A stretch of 64,000 nt of DNA from Oceanobacillus alkalisoli (GCF_021556485.1 NZ_JAKGBW010000017.1:32790-96789); one strand, 5' to 3'. Shown: positions 17,201 through 27,600, counted from the stretch's first letter. Made by a program: numbers and translations. Notes: generated from the letters alone by a model not told the origin.

Positions 17201-18025
17201 ATGATTAATAATTTACAAGATACGGTAACTTTAAACAATGGCGTAAAAATGCCTGGGTTTGGACTCGGCGTATTTAAAGTAGAAGACGGTGATACCGTAA
17301 TCAATGCGGTAAAAGATGCACTTGCTGTAGGATATCGTCTGATCGATACAGCTGCTGTTTACGAAAATGAAGAGGGCGTTGGAAAAGCAATTAAAGATTC
17401 AGGAATTGCAAGAGACGAAATCTTTGTTACATCGAAAGTGTGGAACGATCAACAAGGATATGAATCTACATTGCAAGCTTTCGATGAATCATTGGAAAAG
17501 TTAGGACTTGATTATCTTGATCTCTACTTGATTCATTGGCCGGTATCCGGAAAATATAAAGACACATGGCGTGCATTGGAAAAACTTTACCGGGATAAAA
17601 AAGTACGTGCCATAGGAGTAAGCAATTTCCATGTGCATCACTTGGAAGAATTACGAAAAGATGCAGAAGTAAAACCGGTAGTGAATCAGATTGAATTCCA
17701 TCCGCATTTGACGCAACGTGATGTCCGAGCGTACTGTAAAGAACATGATATTCAAATGCAAGCATGGTCTCCACTCAAAAAGGGGCGTATTTTCGATGAG
17801 CCATTACTTGTTCAGATTGCGGAAAAATACGGAAAAACAGTCCCGCAAGTACTTTTACGCTGGGACTTGGACCAGGCAGTTATGACCATTCCAAAATCCA
17901 TTAATAAAAAGCGGATGATTGAAAACGCTGATATCTTTGATTTCAAGCTTACTGCTGAAGAAGTCGAACAAATTGCCGAGATGAACATTAACGAACGTAC
18001 CGGCTCCAACCCAGATGATTTCTAA
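17201..18025 (+). CDS. Aldo/keto reductase (AKR5-like, YvgN/YtbE type)
   Basis: The 274-residue NADPH-dependent barrel reductase has the catalytic tetrad in sequence order: Asp in LIDTAAVYENE (with Tyr), Lys in VTSKVWN, His in LIHWPV. Other signatures are GVSNFHVHHLEEL and the nucleotide-binding IPKSINKKRMIEN. It probably reduces methylglyoxal-type or other small aldehydes. The start is ATG 17201 after GGGAGG with a 6-base gap; an ATG at 17171 is without a site. A small lipoprotein gene follows 15 bases after the stop. Confidence 0.9.
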   Translation: MINNLQDTVTLNNGVKMPGFGLGVFKVEDGDTVINAVKDALAVGYRLIDTAAVYENEEGVGKAIKDSGIARDEIFVTSKVWNDQQGYESTLQAFDESLEKLGLDYLDLYLIHWPVSGKYKDTWRALEKLYRDKKVRAIGVSNFHVHHLEELRKDAEVKPVVNQIEFHPHLTQRDVRAYCKEHDIQMQAWSPLKKGRIFDEPLLVQIAEKYGKTVPQVLLRWDLDQAVMTIPKSINKKRMIENADIFDFKLTAEEVEQIAEMNINERTGSNPDDF

Positions 18026-18040
18026 GGAATATACGAACAC

Positions 18041-18481
18041 ATGCGGAAAATGATTATTTTACTAGCTGGTGCTGCCTTTCTTTTAACCGGTTGTTTTAAT
18101 CCGGCATCTGTTTCTGTTGTGGAAGATATGTATGAAGAGGCATTGTTGGAAGATGAGGCAGCGGTCGCAGCTTATTTTAATAAAGAATTTTTAAGGGAGT
18201 ATCCGGTTGAGGAACTCGCAGATGAACTGGCAACCCAAGTTCGTAACGTAGAAGGGATTAAACTATTAAATGCAATTGAACTTACTGGAAAGCGACTGAA
18301 CCCGGAAATCGCGGCTGAACTGGACGATACATACGAAGAGCGTTGGCATTATATTGTCAATGATGCAGGTGAAGGAGATATCATGACGTGGATTGTTTTG
18401 AAAACTTCAACCCATTATGAAATTACGGACGGAAAAAAGGTTACGGCCGATTATTACAATAAGCATATAAAAAATGAATAG
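18041..18481 (+). CDS. Small lipoprotein of unknown function
   Basis: The 146-residue product has a short signal with lipobox LTGC (Cys 18), so it is exported and anchored. The mature part is acidic and predicted alpha/beta, with no recognised domain; the fold may resemble small NTF2-like or DUF4878-type lipoproteins, but I cannot assign it. The ribosome binding site AAGGAATA is 10 bases from the ATG and weak. It may be co-transcribed with the aldo/keto reductase. Confidence 0.65.
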   Translation: MRKMIILLAGAAFLLTGCFNPASVSVVEDMYEEALLEDEAAVAAYFNKEFLREYPVEELADELATQVRNVEGIKLLNAIELTGKRLNPEIAAELDDTYEERWHYIVNDAGEGDIMTWIVLKTSTHYEITDGKKVTADYYNKHIKNE

Positions 18482-18505
18482 AGCGTTTTTGAACCATTAA
18501 AAAAG

Positions 18506-18552
18506 CGAAGACTGCTATATTCATCATATCAGCATGAGTATAGCAGTCTTCG
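18506..18552. terminator. Bidirectional terminator between the lipoprotein gene and ppk1
   Basis: A perfect 14-bp stem (CGAAGACTGCTATA at 18506-18519 with TATAGCAGTCTTCG at 18539-18552), with A-run before and T-run after, serves both convergent genes. Confidence 0.9.
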
Positions 18553-18555
18553 TTT

Positions 18556-20643
18556 TTATTTATTTTCTCGCATTTCATAAGCTAATTTAAACAATTCCAT
18601 TTGGCTGGAAATAGCACGTTCTTCCGGTTTTCTTTTTACATAATCATAAACCCCGTTGGCATGTTGTTCTCTTGCTTTTACATTATCCTTTAAAGTTAAT
18701 TCAAGCACGTCCTTAATCCGTAACTTTATTCTTTCATCATAAATTGGAAATAACAACTCGATCCGCTTTTCCATATTTCTTGTCATCATATCTGCAGATG
18801 AAAGGAAAATACGCTCTTTCCCGTTACTGTGGAAATAAAATATCCGGCTATGCTCCAAATAACGGCCGACAATGCTTCGTACTGTAATATTTTCACTAAC
18901 ACTTTTAATGCCGGGTTTCAGACAACAAATCCCCCTGACGATCAAATTGATTTGTACACCTGCTTGACTTGCTTTATATAATTTTTCAATTAAAATTTTA
19001 TCAGTCAATGAATTCATTTTTGCAATAATATGTCCGTTTCCTTTTTGCTTGTGAAATTCTATCTCTTCCGTAATATAGCGAATGAAATCATTCCGGATAT
19101 CAAATGGTGCCATAGCCAAATGATGAAACTTCGGTCTCTCTGTATAACCGCTTAAATAATTGAAAAAATTTGTAGCGTCAATCCCTACTTTACGTTTCGT
19201 CGTAATGATGCCGATATCGGTGTAGACTTTCGCTGTCGAATCATTATAATTACCGGTTCCAAAGTGGACAAATCGTTCGATCTTGCCTTGGCGTTTACGG
19301 ACGATAAGGGTAATTTTACTATGAGTTTTCAGGGAATGCATCCCATAAATAACGTGGCAACCAGCTTTTTCAAGTTCCTTTGCCCACTGAACGTTTTGTT
19401 CTTCGTCAAAACGAGCCTTTAATTCCACAAGGACGGTCACTTGTTTTCCATTTTCAGCTGCAAGTTTAAGGCTTTTGATAATTGGCGATTTGCCGCTTAC
19501 CCGATAAAGTGTTTGTTTTATCGCTAAAACGTCTGGATCATCTGCAGCACCTTCTAATAACTCTACAATCGGATCGAATGATTCATATGGATGATGCAGA
19601 AAAATATCCCGTTTCAAGGCTGCTTCAAATACGGATTCATCTTCATGAATATCCTTCGGCTGTTGAGGCATAAGCGTTCGGTAAATAAGATGTTCATGGT
19701 CCATCTGAATCGTTTTGATGAAATCAACGAGAAAGGTTAAATCTAGCGGGCCATCAACAAGATACAAGTCATTCGGATGGATCTCCAAAACATTCAATAA
19801 AAAGTTTACGACGTTAGCGTTATATTTCTCCTTTCTCACTTCGAGACGAACGGCAGCTCCCCATTTCCGTTTCTTAATTTCTTTCTCAATCACTTTTAAA
19901 AGATCGCGGGCCCCTTCTTCATGAATGGTTAAGTCAGCATTCCGCGTAATCCGGAATTCCGTAATGGAACGGACTTCATACCCATTGAATAATTTATACA
20001 TGAAATGAGAGATGATTTCTTCTAGTGCGACATAGCTATGCCCTGAATGGATTCGGATGTATCGACTGAGCAATGCAGGAACTTGGACAATCGCATGTCT
20101 TTCTGTTTCTTGGTCACACGTATCTTGCAGTACAACGGCAAGATTCAGTGACTTGTTGGATATGATCGGAAAGGGACGATAGGCATCAATTGCGAGTGGG
20201 GTCAGTACTGGGAAAATCTGTTCATCAAAATAATGTTCCAGACAAGTGAGCTCTGTTACAGAAAGCTCTATAATGGAGAGCATGTTAATGGATTCTTTCT
20301 TTAATTGATTCTGGATCTCTTTGAAAATCTTGTATTGACTGCTAACGAGTGTTTTATTATATTCTCCAATTTGCTTCAGCTGTTCTTTCGGAGTAAGACC
20401 TGCTTTGTTTTCGGGTTTATTGAAGCCAGCCCTTACTTGGTCCTTCAGTCCAGCGACTCGGACCATAAAAAACTCATCTAAATTGGAAGAGAAGATAGCA
20501 ATAAAACGTAATCTTTCAATAAGTGGATTATTTACATCAAAAGCTTCATCCAATACTCGCTTATTAAAAGACAACCAGCTTAGCTCTCGATTATTGAAAT
20601 ATGCAGGCTGATCAAGTGACTTGTTTTTATCTATCTTGAGCAT
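18556..20643 (-). CDS. ppk1: Polyphosphate kinase Ppk1
   Basis: Ppk1 polymerises the gamma-phosphate of ATP into polyphosphate. The 695-residue product has the N-terminal block YFNNRELSWLSFNKRVLDEA, the central HHPYESFDPIVELLEGAADDPDV and KQTLYR, the phosphorylated-His region HSLKTHSKITLIVRK and the second His block VHFGTGNYNDSTAKVYTD. The start is the ATG at 20643, 6-7 bases after AAGGTGG; an ATG at 20649 abuts that site. It lies downstream of ppx in the same direction, the usual ppx-ppk pairing, with a repeat (20681-20734) in the gap. Confidence 0.95.
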   Translation of the reverse strand: MLKIDKNKSLDQPAYFNNRELSWLSFNKRVLDEAFDVNNPLIERLRFIAIFSSNLDEFFMVRVAGLKDQVRAGFNKPENKAGLTPKEQLKQIGEYNKTLVSSQYKIFKEIQNQLKKESINMLSIIELSVTELTCLEHYFDEQIFPVLTPLAIDAYRPFPIISNKSLNLAVVLQDTCDQETERHAIVQVPALLSRYIRIHSGHSYVALEEIISHFMYKLFNGYEVRSITEFRITRNADLTIHEEGARDLLKVIEKEIKKRKWGAAVRLEVRKEKYNANVVNFLLNVLEIHPNDLYLVDGPLDLTFLVDFIKTIQMDHEHLIYRTLMPQQPKDIHEDESVFEAALKRDIFLHHPYESFDPIVELLEGAADDPDVLAIKQTLYRVSGKSPIIKSLKLAAENGKQVTVLVELKARFDEEQNVQWAKELEKAGCHVIYGMHSLKTHSKITLIVRKRQGKIERFVHFGTGNYNDSTAKVYTDIGIITTKRKVGIDATNFFNYLSGYTERPKFHHLAMAPFDIRNDFIRYITEEIEFHKQKGNGHIIAKMNSLTDKILIEKLYKASQAGVQINLIVRGICCLKPGIKSVSENITVRSIVGRYLEHSRIFYFHSNGKERIFLSSADMMTRNMEKRIELLFPIYDERIKLRIKDVLELTLKDNVKAREQHANGVYDYVKRKPEERAISSQMELFKLAYEMRENK

Positions 20644-20680
20644 AGCCATCCACCTTTACTTTAGCAGTAGTAACAAATAT

Positions 20681-20734
20681 TTTATCCCAGTATTACCGTC
20701 TGTAAAACTTCCACTGATTGAAGTTTTACTTTAT
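20681..20734. repeat. Intergenic repeat, family R3, short copy
   Basis: The left end TTTATCCCAGTATTACCG and right end GAAGTTTTACTTTAT match those of the 7441-7600 element, with little between. It lies in the ppx-ppk1 gap. Confidence 0.45.
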
Positions 20735-20748
20735 ACTATTCCATTATA

Positions 20749-22293
20749 CTAACTTTTCAGTACAGGTATTGTAAAATTTATATGAACATTTCGATCCAGG
20801 GCTTTTTCCAGATGTTTTTTCTGTTTTTCCGCTTGGTATTGTTCTGGCATAAAATCCTGATTGCAATATACATCGAGGTAAATGTCCCGCTTGGTTATTT
20901 TTAAATCAAAATCGGTGACGACTTGTCGTTTCGTCGCGTCCAGGCAGTACATAAATTTTAGCAGTGCTCCAAGTGTGTATAGTTTTTCCTGTTCTTTATC
21001 TGACAACCAATCGGTAAAAGACTGCATATATTGCTGGAAAGCAGTTTTATTTTTAAAAGATGCAAGCAAGGCTAATTTTAGACGTTCGATATGCAAAAGA
21101 CCATCAATCGTTCGGTTGGCAAGAAGATAAAAGCTATGCTGCGAACTGGATTCCGAATCGATATAATTGCCAAGATTATAGACATAGCATCCGAGTTGTA
21201 AATATTTCCAATCGGAAGAAGTGAGTTCACCAACCTGCAGCTCCGCCAATCCTTCAAGAAGCTTCTTCGATAACATTGCAATATGCTGGATTTGCTCCCG
21301 GTTAAGATTATATTCATAAACAAGTTCAAGAATACTGTCCTTGAGCACATCCGGATATAAATTTTCATCTGCATTCGCAGCTAAATGCTCATAAAAGACC
21401 CCATCCCGGAGTCCTTTTCTACTTAAAATAAACCCTTTCGCTTTCATAAATTGATAAATGGTTAAAAACACGAAAGAAGCAGGGACAATCGTATCAGCCC
21501 GTTCCTTTGAAAGCCCTTCTATTTTTTCCAGGCCACTTTCATTGAAATTAGCTAAATACCGGCAGACTTTCTCAATTGCTTTATCTGTCATCAAATATTG
21601 GTGTAAGCCTGCGAGCGGATATTTAACGAGTTGCTGATGAACTTGAACAAGGTTTCTCGCGCTTCCTCCAATTGCAATCAATGGTACAGCTTTCCCTTTT
21701 ATCCAGTTCAACGTTTTTAATTGGCTCCTTAAAAATTCCTGAAGTTCGTGGATTTCTTTACGGGTAGGCTTCGCACTGTTGAAAAATTGCTTCAACGTCA
21801 ATGCACCGAAAGGGAAACTGTGAGCATGTACGATACGTCTGTCTTTAAAATAAGTAATTTCGGTACTGCCACCACCAATATCAATCGTTATTCCTTCATT
21901 AATTGTTGTGGAATTGACCACTGATAGGTAGCCGTAGTATGCCTCCTCTTTTTCTGAAAGGATGCGAAGTTTCCAGCCGGTTGCTTCATAGACCTGTTCA
22001 CAGATTTCTGCTTGATTCTTGGCTTGCCTTACCGCGGCCGTTGCGACACAAATAAATTCCGTAAGCTCATAGTTATGAACTACTTCTCGAAAACTCGTTA
22101 AGGTACGAATAAGTTTTTCAATTCCTTTGTTGTTCATCACATTATCTTCTGTTAGATAATTTCTTAGTCTTGCCATCGCTTTTACATTCTCCACTTCATG
22201 AAGACGAAGGGAGTGATCTTGCGCGTAAATCACAAGGCGAATGGAGTTGGAGCCGATATCAATGATAGAATAATAGCTTTTTTTCACTGTCAT
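20749..22293 (-). CDS. ppx: Exopolyphosphatase Ppx/GppA
   Basis: The 514-residue ASKHA phosphatase hydrolyses terminal phosphate of polyphosphate or pppGpp. The N-terminal SIIDIGSNSIRLVIY is the first phosphate loop, and ITIDIGGGSTEITYF (about residue 137-151) is the second. A helical C-terminal HD-like region begins around residue 310. The start is the ATG at 22293 after AAGGTG. Being upstream of ppk1 on the same strand points to joint control of polyphosphate. Whether it prefers polyphosphate or pppGpp cannot be told from sequence. Confidence 0.92.
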   Translation of the reverse strand: MTVKKSYYSIIDIGSNSIRLVIYAQDHSLRLHEVENVKAMARLRNYLTEDNVMNNKGIEKLIRTLTSFREVVHNYELTEFICVATAAVRQAKNQAEICEQVYEATGWKLRILSEKEEAYYGYLSVVNSTTINEGITIDIGGGSTEITYFKDRRIVHAHSFPFGALTLKQFFNSAKPTRKEIHELQEFLRSQLKTLNWIKGKAVPLIAIGGSARNLVQVHQQLVKYPLAGLHQYLMTDKAIEKVCRYLANFNESGLEKIEGLSKERADTIVPASFVFLTIYQFMKAKGFILSRKGLRDGVFYEHLAANADENLYPDVLKDSILELVYEYNLNREQIQHIAMLSKKLLEGLAELQVGELTSSDWKYLQLGCYVYNLGNYIDSESSSQHSFYLLANRTIDGLLHIERLKLALLASFKNKTAFQQYMQSFTDWLSDKEQEKLYTLGALLKFMYCLDATKRQVVTDFDLKITKRDIYLDVYCNQDFMPEQYQAEKQKKHLEKALDRNVHINFTIPVLKS

Positions 22294-22495
22294 CTAAACA
22301 CCTTCTTTGTTAAAAATGTAAAACGTATATCCTACTTGGATAGGAATTTCTAAGATTGAACAAGAGCTGCTGATGCTTCATAAAGCTTCCGGAACCTCAT
22401 CGGCTGTTGTTTCTTAATATACCCATAATTTTAGGCGATTCATACCTTTTTCGGCAAAACTATTGATTGACTTCCGGTTCCTTAAATTCCGGGGT

Positions 22496-22523
22496 AATGT
22501 TAACCCCCTGTCCGGCATAGGAT
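22496..22523 (+). promoter_or_regulatory. Candidate sigma-E-type promoter of prkA
   Basis: AATGTT (22496-22501), a 14-bp gap and CATAGGAT (22516-22523) match the mother-cell sigma-E pattern (ATATT-N14-CATACAAT) at most positions. prkA of Bacillus subtilis is known to be sporulation controlled. The GGGGT/ACCCC arms around the -35 could also form an operator. Confidence 0.45.
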
Positions 22524-22556
22524 ATATAAATCGCTGCTATCATGGAGGGAGTAACT

Positions 22557-24452
22557 ATGGAAATTCTAAATAAAGTTCGAGCGTACCGCGAAGAAGAAAG
22601 CCGTTTACGATGGGAAGGAACATTTGCTGAGTATCTTGAGATTGTCAAAGAAAGACCACATGTCGCTCAATCTGCTCACTCCCGTATATATAATATGATT
22701 AAAGATGAAGGATTCACCGAAGAAAATGGCAGGAAAACCTATCAATTTTTCGGGGATGATATATTCGGATTGGAAGAAGCGATTGAGCGGCTTGTCGAGG
22801 AGTATTTTCACCCGGCAGCCAAGCGTTTAGATGTAAGGAAACGAATTTTATTATTAATGGGACCGGTAAGTGGCGGAAAGTCGACGATTGTGACACTGTT
22901 GAAGCGTGGTTTGGAAGAATATACCCGAACAGATGCAGGTGCCGTTTATGCAATCAAAGGATGTCCTATGCATGAAGATCCGCTCCATTTAATTCCACCG
23001 CACTTGCGTAAAGAATTTCAAGAGGAATATGGTATTCGGATTGAGGGTAGTTTATCTCCATTAAATACGATGCGTCTTGAAAAAGAGTATGGTGGACGAA
23101 TTGAGGATGTACGGGTGGAACGAATCTTTTTCTCAGAGGATAAGCGGACTGGAATTGGTACATTCAGTCCATCCGATCCGAAATCCCAAGATATTGCTGA
23201 TTTAACAGGAAGTATTGATTTTTCTACTATTGCTGAGTATGGTTCAGAATCTGATCCGCGGGCATATCGTTTTGATGGTGAATTGAATAAGGCAAACCGT
23301 GGAATGATGGAGTTTCAGGAGATTTTGAAATCCGATGAGAAGTTCTTATGGCACTTATTATCGTTAACGCAGGAAGGGAATTTTAAGGCGGGAAGATTCG
23401 CCTTAATCTCGGCGGATGAAATGATCATAGCCCATTCGAATGAGACGGAATATCGCTCCTTTATTGCCAATAAAAAGAACGAAGCGCTTCATTCGAGAAT
23501 TATTGTGATGCCCATTCCATATAATCTCCGGGTGAGTGAAGAAGAGAAGATTTATGAAAAAATGATCATGGAAAGTGATATAGCAGATGTTCATATCGCT
23601 CCGCATGCCTTAAGGGTTGCAGCAATTTTCTCTATATTGACTCGCTTGAAGGATTCAAAAAAGCAGGGAATCGACCTCGTGAAGAAAATGCGTCTTTATG
23701 ATGGAGAAAATGTTGAAGGATTTAATCGAGTCGATATTGAAGAGCTCGGGCGTGAGCATCAAGATGAAGGTATGTCAGGAATTGACCCACGTTATGTGAT
23801 TAATAGAATTTCTTCTGCTATCATCCGTAAAGAAGTTCCGTCCATTAATGCATTAGATGTACTGCGTTCTTTAAAAGATGGGCTTGATCAACATCCGGCG
23901 ATATCAAGAGAAGACGCGGAGAAATATATGAATTATATTGCTGTTGCCCGCAAGGAATACGATGAGATTGCCAAAAATGAAGTTCAAAAAGCATTTGTCT
24001 ATTCCTATGAGGAATCGGCAAAGTCTTTACTTGATAACTATCTCGATAATGTCGAGGCCTATTGTAACAAGAATAAGCTGCGTGATCCATTAACTGGGGA
24101 AGAGATGAATCCAGATGAAAAACTCATGCGCTCAATTGAGGAGCAAATTGGAATTTCCGAAAACGCGAAAAAAGCCTTCCGGGAAGAAATATTAATTCGT
24201 TTATCTGCTTATGCAAGGAAAGGAAAACGGTTTGATTATAATTCCCATGAACGGCTCCGAGAAGCAATTCAAAAGAAATTATTCGCCGATTTAAAAGACG
24301 TCGTAAAAATTACGACTACCTCCCAGACACCGGATGAGAATCAGCTGAAAAAAGTAAACGAGGTCATCGCCCGCTTAATTGATGAATACGGCTATAACTC
24401 TACCTCTGCCAACGAACTGCTTCGTTACGTTGGAAGCTTACTAAACCGTTAA
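22557..24452 (+). CDS. prkA: Serine protein kinase PrkA
   Basis: The 631-residue product has the exact usual length. PrkA is an AAA+-related protein, described as a kinase or protease-like factor, active in the mother cell early in sporulation. Residues 102-109 (GPVSGGKS) form the P-loop; RGMMEFQEILKSDEKFLWHLL is the adjacent AAA block in two parts; the C-terminal kinase-like domain follows. The start is ATG 22557 after GGAGGG; the upstream ATG at 22542 overlaps this site. It heads the PrkA-YhbH-SpoVR set, but a repeat element now lies between it and yhbH. Confidence 0.96.
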   Translation: MEILNKVRAYREEESRLRWEGTFAEYLEIVKERPHVAQSAHSRIYNMIKDEGFTEENGRKTYQFFGDDIFGLEEAIERLVEEYFHPAAKRLDVRKRILLLMGPVSGGKSTIVTLLKRGLEEYTRTDAGAVYAIKGCPMHEDPLHLIPPHLRKEFQEEYGIRIEGSLSPLNTMRLEKEYGGRIEDVRVERIFFSEDKRTGIGTFSPSDPKSQDIADLTGSIDFSTIAEYGSESDPRAYRFDGELNKANRGMMEFQEILKSDEKFLWHLLSLTQEGNFKAGRFALISADEMIIAHSNETEYRSFIANKKNEALHSRIIVMPIPYNLRVSEEEKIYEKMIMESDIADVHIAPHALRVAAIFSILTRLKDSKKQGIDLVKKMRLYDGENVEGFNRVDIEELGREHQDEGMSGIDPRYVINRISSAIIRKEVPSINALDVLRSLKDGLDQHPAISREDAEKYMNYIAVARKEYDEIAKNEVQKAFVYSYEESAKSLLDNYLDNVEAYCNKNKLRDPLTGEEMNPDEKLMRSIEEQIGISENAKKAFREEILIRLSAYARKGKRFDYNSHERLREAIQKKLFADLKDVVKITTTSQTPDENQLKKVNEVIARLIDEYGYNSTSANELLRYVGSLLNR

Positions 24453-24460
24453 GATTACAC

Positions 24461-24904
24461 TTTCATTCAGCGTAAGTGTTTTGCACGTTCATTTAGTTCG
24501 GAGCATTAATCGTCGTCCAGTTGCCCCGTGGACGGATGCGCATCCTTAGGCACTGCTAGAGCTCCTCGGGCTCGCGCCCTGCGGGGTCTCCAGGCTCGTG
24601 CTTTTCCTGCAGGAGTCACCGTCCACCGGGCAACTGAACTGGGAGAGATGATTATTTTAAATATAAATTATTCCGCCACGATAAGGATTATACTTTTCCG
24701 GTACATTAAACAGTGATTCCAATATGGCATTTCCTCGTAGCAGTCCAGACACCTCGAGACTCCTGCGGGAGGATAGGCTTGCCTGCGAGGAGGCTCACCA
24801 GCCGCTCAGCAGGTGCGAGAGGTGTCTGGACTGCGGACCTTCAGAAGTGACTTTTGGACACTTACGTTGAATGAAAACAATAGTTATTAGATTGGAAAGT
24901 TGGG
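24461..24904. mobile_element. Composite miniature inverted-repeat element, family R1, copy 1
   Basis: An inner inverted repeat (TTTCATTCAGCGTAAGTG at 24461-24478 against its complement at 24859-24876, one mismatch) encloses two long hairpin modules. Module B (24515-24639) has arms ending GTTGCCC..GGACGG; module A (24741-24833) has perfect 14-bp arms CAGTCCAGACACCT/AGGTGTCTGGACTG. It continues to AGTTGGG at 24904. The order B-A is the reverse of the copy at 32772-33271. The outer left end cannot be found: prkA ends only 8 bp before, so this end is lost or diverged. No protein is encoded. Confidence 0.75.
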
Positions 24905-24988
24905 TTATGAGGGAAACGAATGATCCTGAAGATGAATAGGATATAACAAGCAGTCTGCATTGCGAATGGAATATGAAGGAGGAGAAGG

Positions 24989-26158
24989 ATGGGAGCAAAG
25001 CCAAACAAGCAGCAATTTATCGTTTCCAAGGAAAATTGGTCTCTCCATCGTAAAGGCAATCAGGATCAGCAACGCCATTTAGATAAGGTCCGAGAAGCGA
25101 TCAAAAATAATCTCCCTGATTTAATAAGTCAGGAGAACATTATTCTTTCCGATGGCAAAAATGTCGTGAAAATTCCAATCCGTTCCCTTGATGAATATAA
25201 AATCCGTTATAACCATGATAAAACAAAACATGTCGGTCAAGGGGATGGCGACAGTCAAGTCGGTGATGTAATTGCCCGCTCAGGAAATGAAGAAGGAAAA
25301 GGCAGTGGAGAGAAGCCGGGAGACCAGCCAGGAGAGGATTTTTATGAAATGGAAGTATCTCTCGCTGATATTGAAGCTGCATTATTAAAAGAGCTGGAAC
25401 TGCCGAATTTAGCGGAAAAAGAAACCGGGGAAATGGTGACGGAGAACATTGAATTTAATGATATCCGTAAGAAAGGTCTTATGGGGAATATCGATAAGAA
25501 ACGGACAATTTTATCTGCCCTGAAACGGAACGCGACAGAAGGTGAGGCAAGCATCACACCGATTCATCCCGATGACTTACGTTTTAAAACATGGAATGAA
25601 GAAGTGAAGCATGAATCAAAGGCAGTAGTCCTTGCGATGATGGATACGAGTGCATCTATGGGAACATTTGAAAAGTATATGGCACGCAGTTTCTTTTTCT
25701 GGATGAATCGCTTTTTAATAAAAAAATATCAGACAGTCGAATTTGAATTCATTGCTCATCATACGATGGCAAAGGTTGTTTCAAAGGATGAATTTTTCTC
25801 GAAGGGTGAGAGTGGGGGAACGATTTGTTCTTCCGCCTATATGAAAGCACTGGAGCTGATTGAGGAAAAATATCCACCGTCCCGCTATAATATTTATCCG
25901 ATTCACTTTTCCGACGGGGAGAATATCACCTCAGATAATGTGAAATGCTTAAAATTGGTTGATGAGTTGCTTGATGTATCTCAAATGTTCGGATACGGGG
26001 AGGTAAATAGTTATAACCGTTATTCGACATTGATGAACACGTATCAGACGATCAAGCATCCGAACTTTCGCTATTACCAGCTCAGGGAGAAACAAGATGT
26101 GTATCCTGCACTAAAAAGCTTTTTCTCACGGATGGAAACGAGGGAGGGATCCCGTTGA
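24989..26158 (+). CDS. yhbH: Sporulation protein YhbH (DUF444)
   Basis: The 389-residue DUF444 protein has a Gly/Glu-rich low-complexity stretch around residues 80-115. A von Willebrand A-like domain follows, with the metal-site motif MMDTSASMG (about 215-223), the [15 protein letters not shown] helix and a FSDGEN loop. It is linked to sporulation and acts with PrkA and SpoVR in many bacteria. The start is ATG 24989 after AAGGAGGAGAAGG. Its stop overlaps the spoVR start by four bases. Confidence 0.93.
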   Translation: MGAKPNKQQFIVSKENWSLHRKGNQDQQRHLDKVREAIKNNLPDLISQENIILSDGKNVVKIPIRSLDEYKIRYNHDKTKHVGQGDGDSQVGDVIARSGNEEGKGSGEKPGDQPGEDFYEMEVSLADIEAALLKELELPNLAEKETGEMVTENIEFNDIRKKGLMGNIDKKRTILSALKRNATEGEASITPIHPDDLRFKTWNEEVKHESKAVVLAMMDTSASMGTFEKYMARSFFFWMNRFLIKKYQTVEFEFIAHHTMAKVVSKDEFFSKGESGGTICSSAYMKALELIEEKYPPSRYNIYPIHFSDGENITSDNVKCLKLVDELLDVSQMFGYGEVNSYNRYSTLMNTYQTIKHPNFRYYQLREKQDVYPALKSFFSRMETREGSR

Positions 26159-27552
26159 TAGAGAATAAGGAATTAGAGTATGCAATAAGTGAGATTACAG
26201 AAGTTGCAGAAGGCTTTGGTCTCGATTTTTACCCGATGCGCTATGAAGTTTGTCCGGCAGATATAATTTATACCTTTGGCGCTTACGGAATGCCTACTCG
26301 TTTCAATCACTGGAGCTTTGGTAAACAGTTTCATAAAATGAAGCTTCAATATGATCTTGGTTTAAGTAAAATTTATGAACTCGTCATTAATTCTGACCCT
26401 TGTTACGCTTTTTTACTTGATACGAACTCACTTGTGCAAAATAAAATGATTATTGCCCATGTACTCGCCCACTGTGACTTTTTTAAAAACAATGTCAGGT
26501 TCTCAAATACGCGCCGGGATATGGTGGAAAGTATGACGACGACGGCAGAGCGAATCGCAGCGTACGAGATGCGGTACGGGAAAAAAGAGGTTGAGGATTT
26601 TCTCGACCGGGTACTCGCCATCCAAGAGCATATCGATCCGTCCCTCATGCGTGGTGAACAGGATTACGAAGAGAAAGAAACAAAGCTAGAGCAAAAATCT
26701 ACGCCCTATGATGATTTATGGGGTCTTGATGAAGTAGAAAAAGAAAAGCCTGTCGTCCGAAGAGAACGGAAGAAATTCCCGCCGAAACCTGAAAAAGATT
26801 TACTTTATTTTATCGAACAACATAGCCGGGAACTCGAGGAGTGGCAACGCGATATTTTAACAATGCTCCGGGATGAGATGCTTTATTTCTGGCCGCAGCT
26901 TGAAACGAAAATTATGAATGAAGGCTGGGCATCATACTGGCATCAGCGTATCATGCGTGAACTCGATTTAACGAGTGCCGAGACGATTGAATATGCTTCA
27001 TTAAATGCTGGAGTCTTACAGCCATCCCGCACCTCGATTAATCCGTATTATTTAGGAATCAAGATGTTTGAGGAGATTGAGGAAAGATATAACGATCCGA
27101 CAGAAAAGATGCTTGCCCGTGGCGTGAAACCAGGAAGCGGACGAGAAAAAATGTTTGAAGTTCGGGAAATCGAGTCAGACATTTCGTTTATCCGGAATTA
27201 TTTAACGAAAGAAATGGTGGAGCGCGAAGATATGTATTTGTTTGAGAAAAAGGGAAGGGATTACCGGGTATCTACAAAGGAATACGAACAAGTCCGAGAT
27301 CAGCTCGTTTCCATGCGCGTGAATGGTGGGTTCCCATATCTTACTGTCGTGGACGGTGACTATAACAGAAATGGAGAACTTTATCTCATGCATCATTATG
27401 AAGAAACAGAGCTTGACTTGCCATATCTTGAACATGTGCTGCCATATGTTTATGAACTCTGGGGCAGACCGGTCCATCTTGAGACGATTGTAGAAGACCG
27501 CGATATTCGATTCAGCTGCTATGGAGAAGAAGTTAAAAAGAAATTTTTATAA
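26155..27552 (+). CDS. spoVR: SpoVR family protein
   Basis: The 465-residue protein matches SpoVR, needed for normal spore cortex in Bacillus subtilis. It shows [27 protein letters not shown], the metal-like [14 protein letters not shown] (about 97-110) and [16 protein letters not shown]. The start is TTG 26155, fixed by AGGGAGGG at 26141-26148, and overlaps the yhbH stop as TTGA, so translation is coupled. This is the third member of the PrkA-YhbH-SpoVR set. Confidence 0.94.
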   Translation: MIENKELEYAISEITEVAEGFGLDFYPMRYEVCPADIIYTFGAYGMPTRFNHWSFGKQFHKMKLQYDLGLSKIYELVINSDPCYAFLLDTNSLVQNKMIIAHVLAHCDFFKNNVRFSNTRRDMVESMTTTAERIAAYEMRYGKKEVEDFLDRVLAIQEHIDPSLMRGEQDYEEKETKLEQKSTPYDDLWGLDEVEKEKPVVRRERKKFPPKPEKDLLYFIEQHSRELEEWQRDILTMLRDEMLYFWPQLETKIMNEGWASYWHQRIMRELDLTSAETIEYASLNAGVLQPSRTSINPYYLGIKMFEEIEERYNDPTEKMLARGVKPGSGREKMFEVREIESDISFIRNYLTKEMVEREDMYLFEKKGRDYRVSTKEYEQVRDQLVSMRVNGGFPYLTVVDGDYNRNGELYLMHHYEETELDLPYLEHVLPYVYELWGRPVHLETIVEDRDIRFSCYGEEVKKKFL

Positions 27553-27600
27553 ATTGTTCCTATTAGTCAAGCTGGATTGCAACCCAGTCTATTTCCGGCT

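Noticed and set aside
24528-24716. A 62-codon open frame rich in Arg/Ala
   Set aside because: It lies in the hairpin modules of the R1 element; its bias comes from the repeat.
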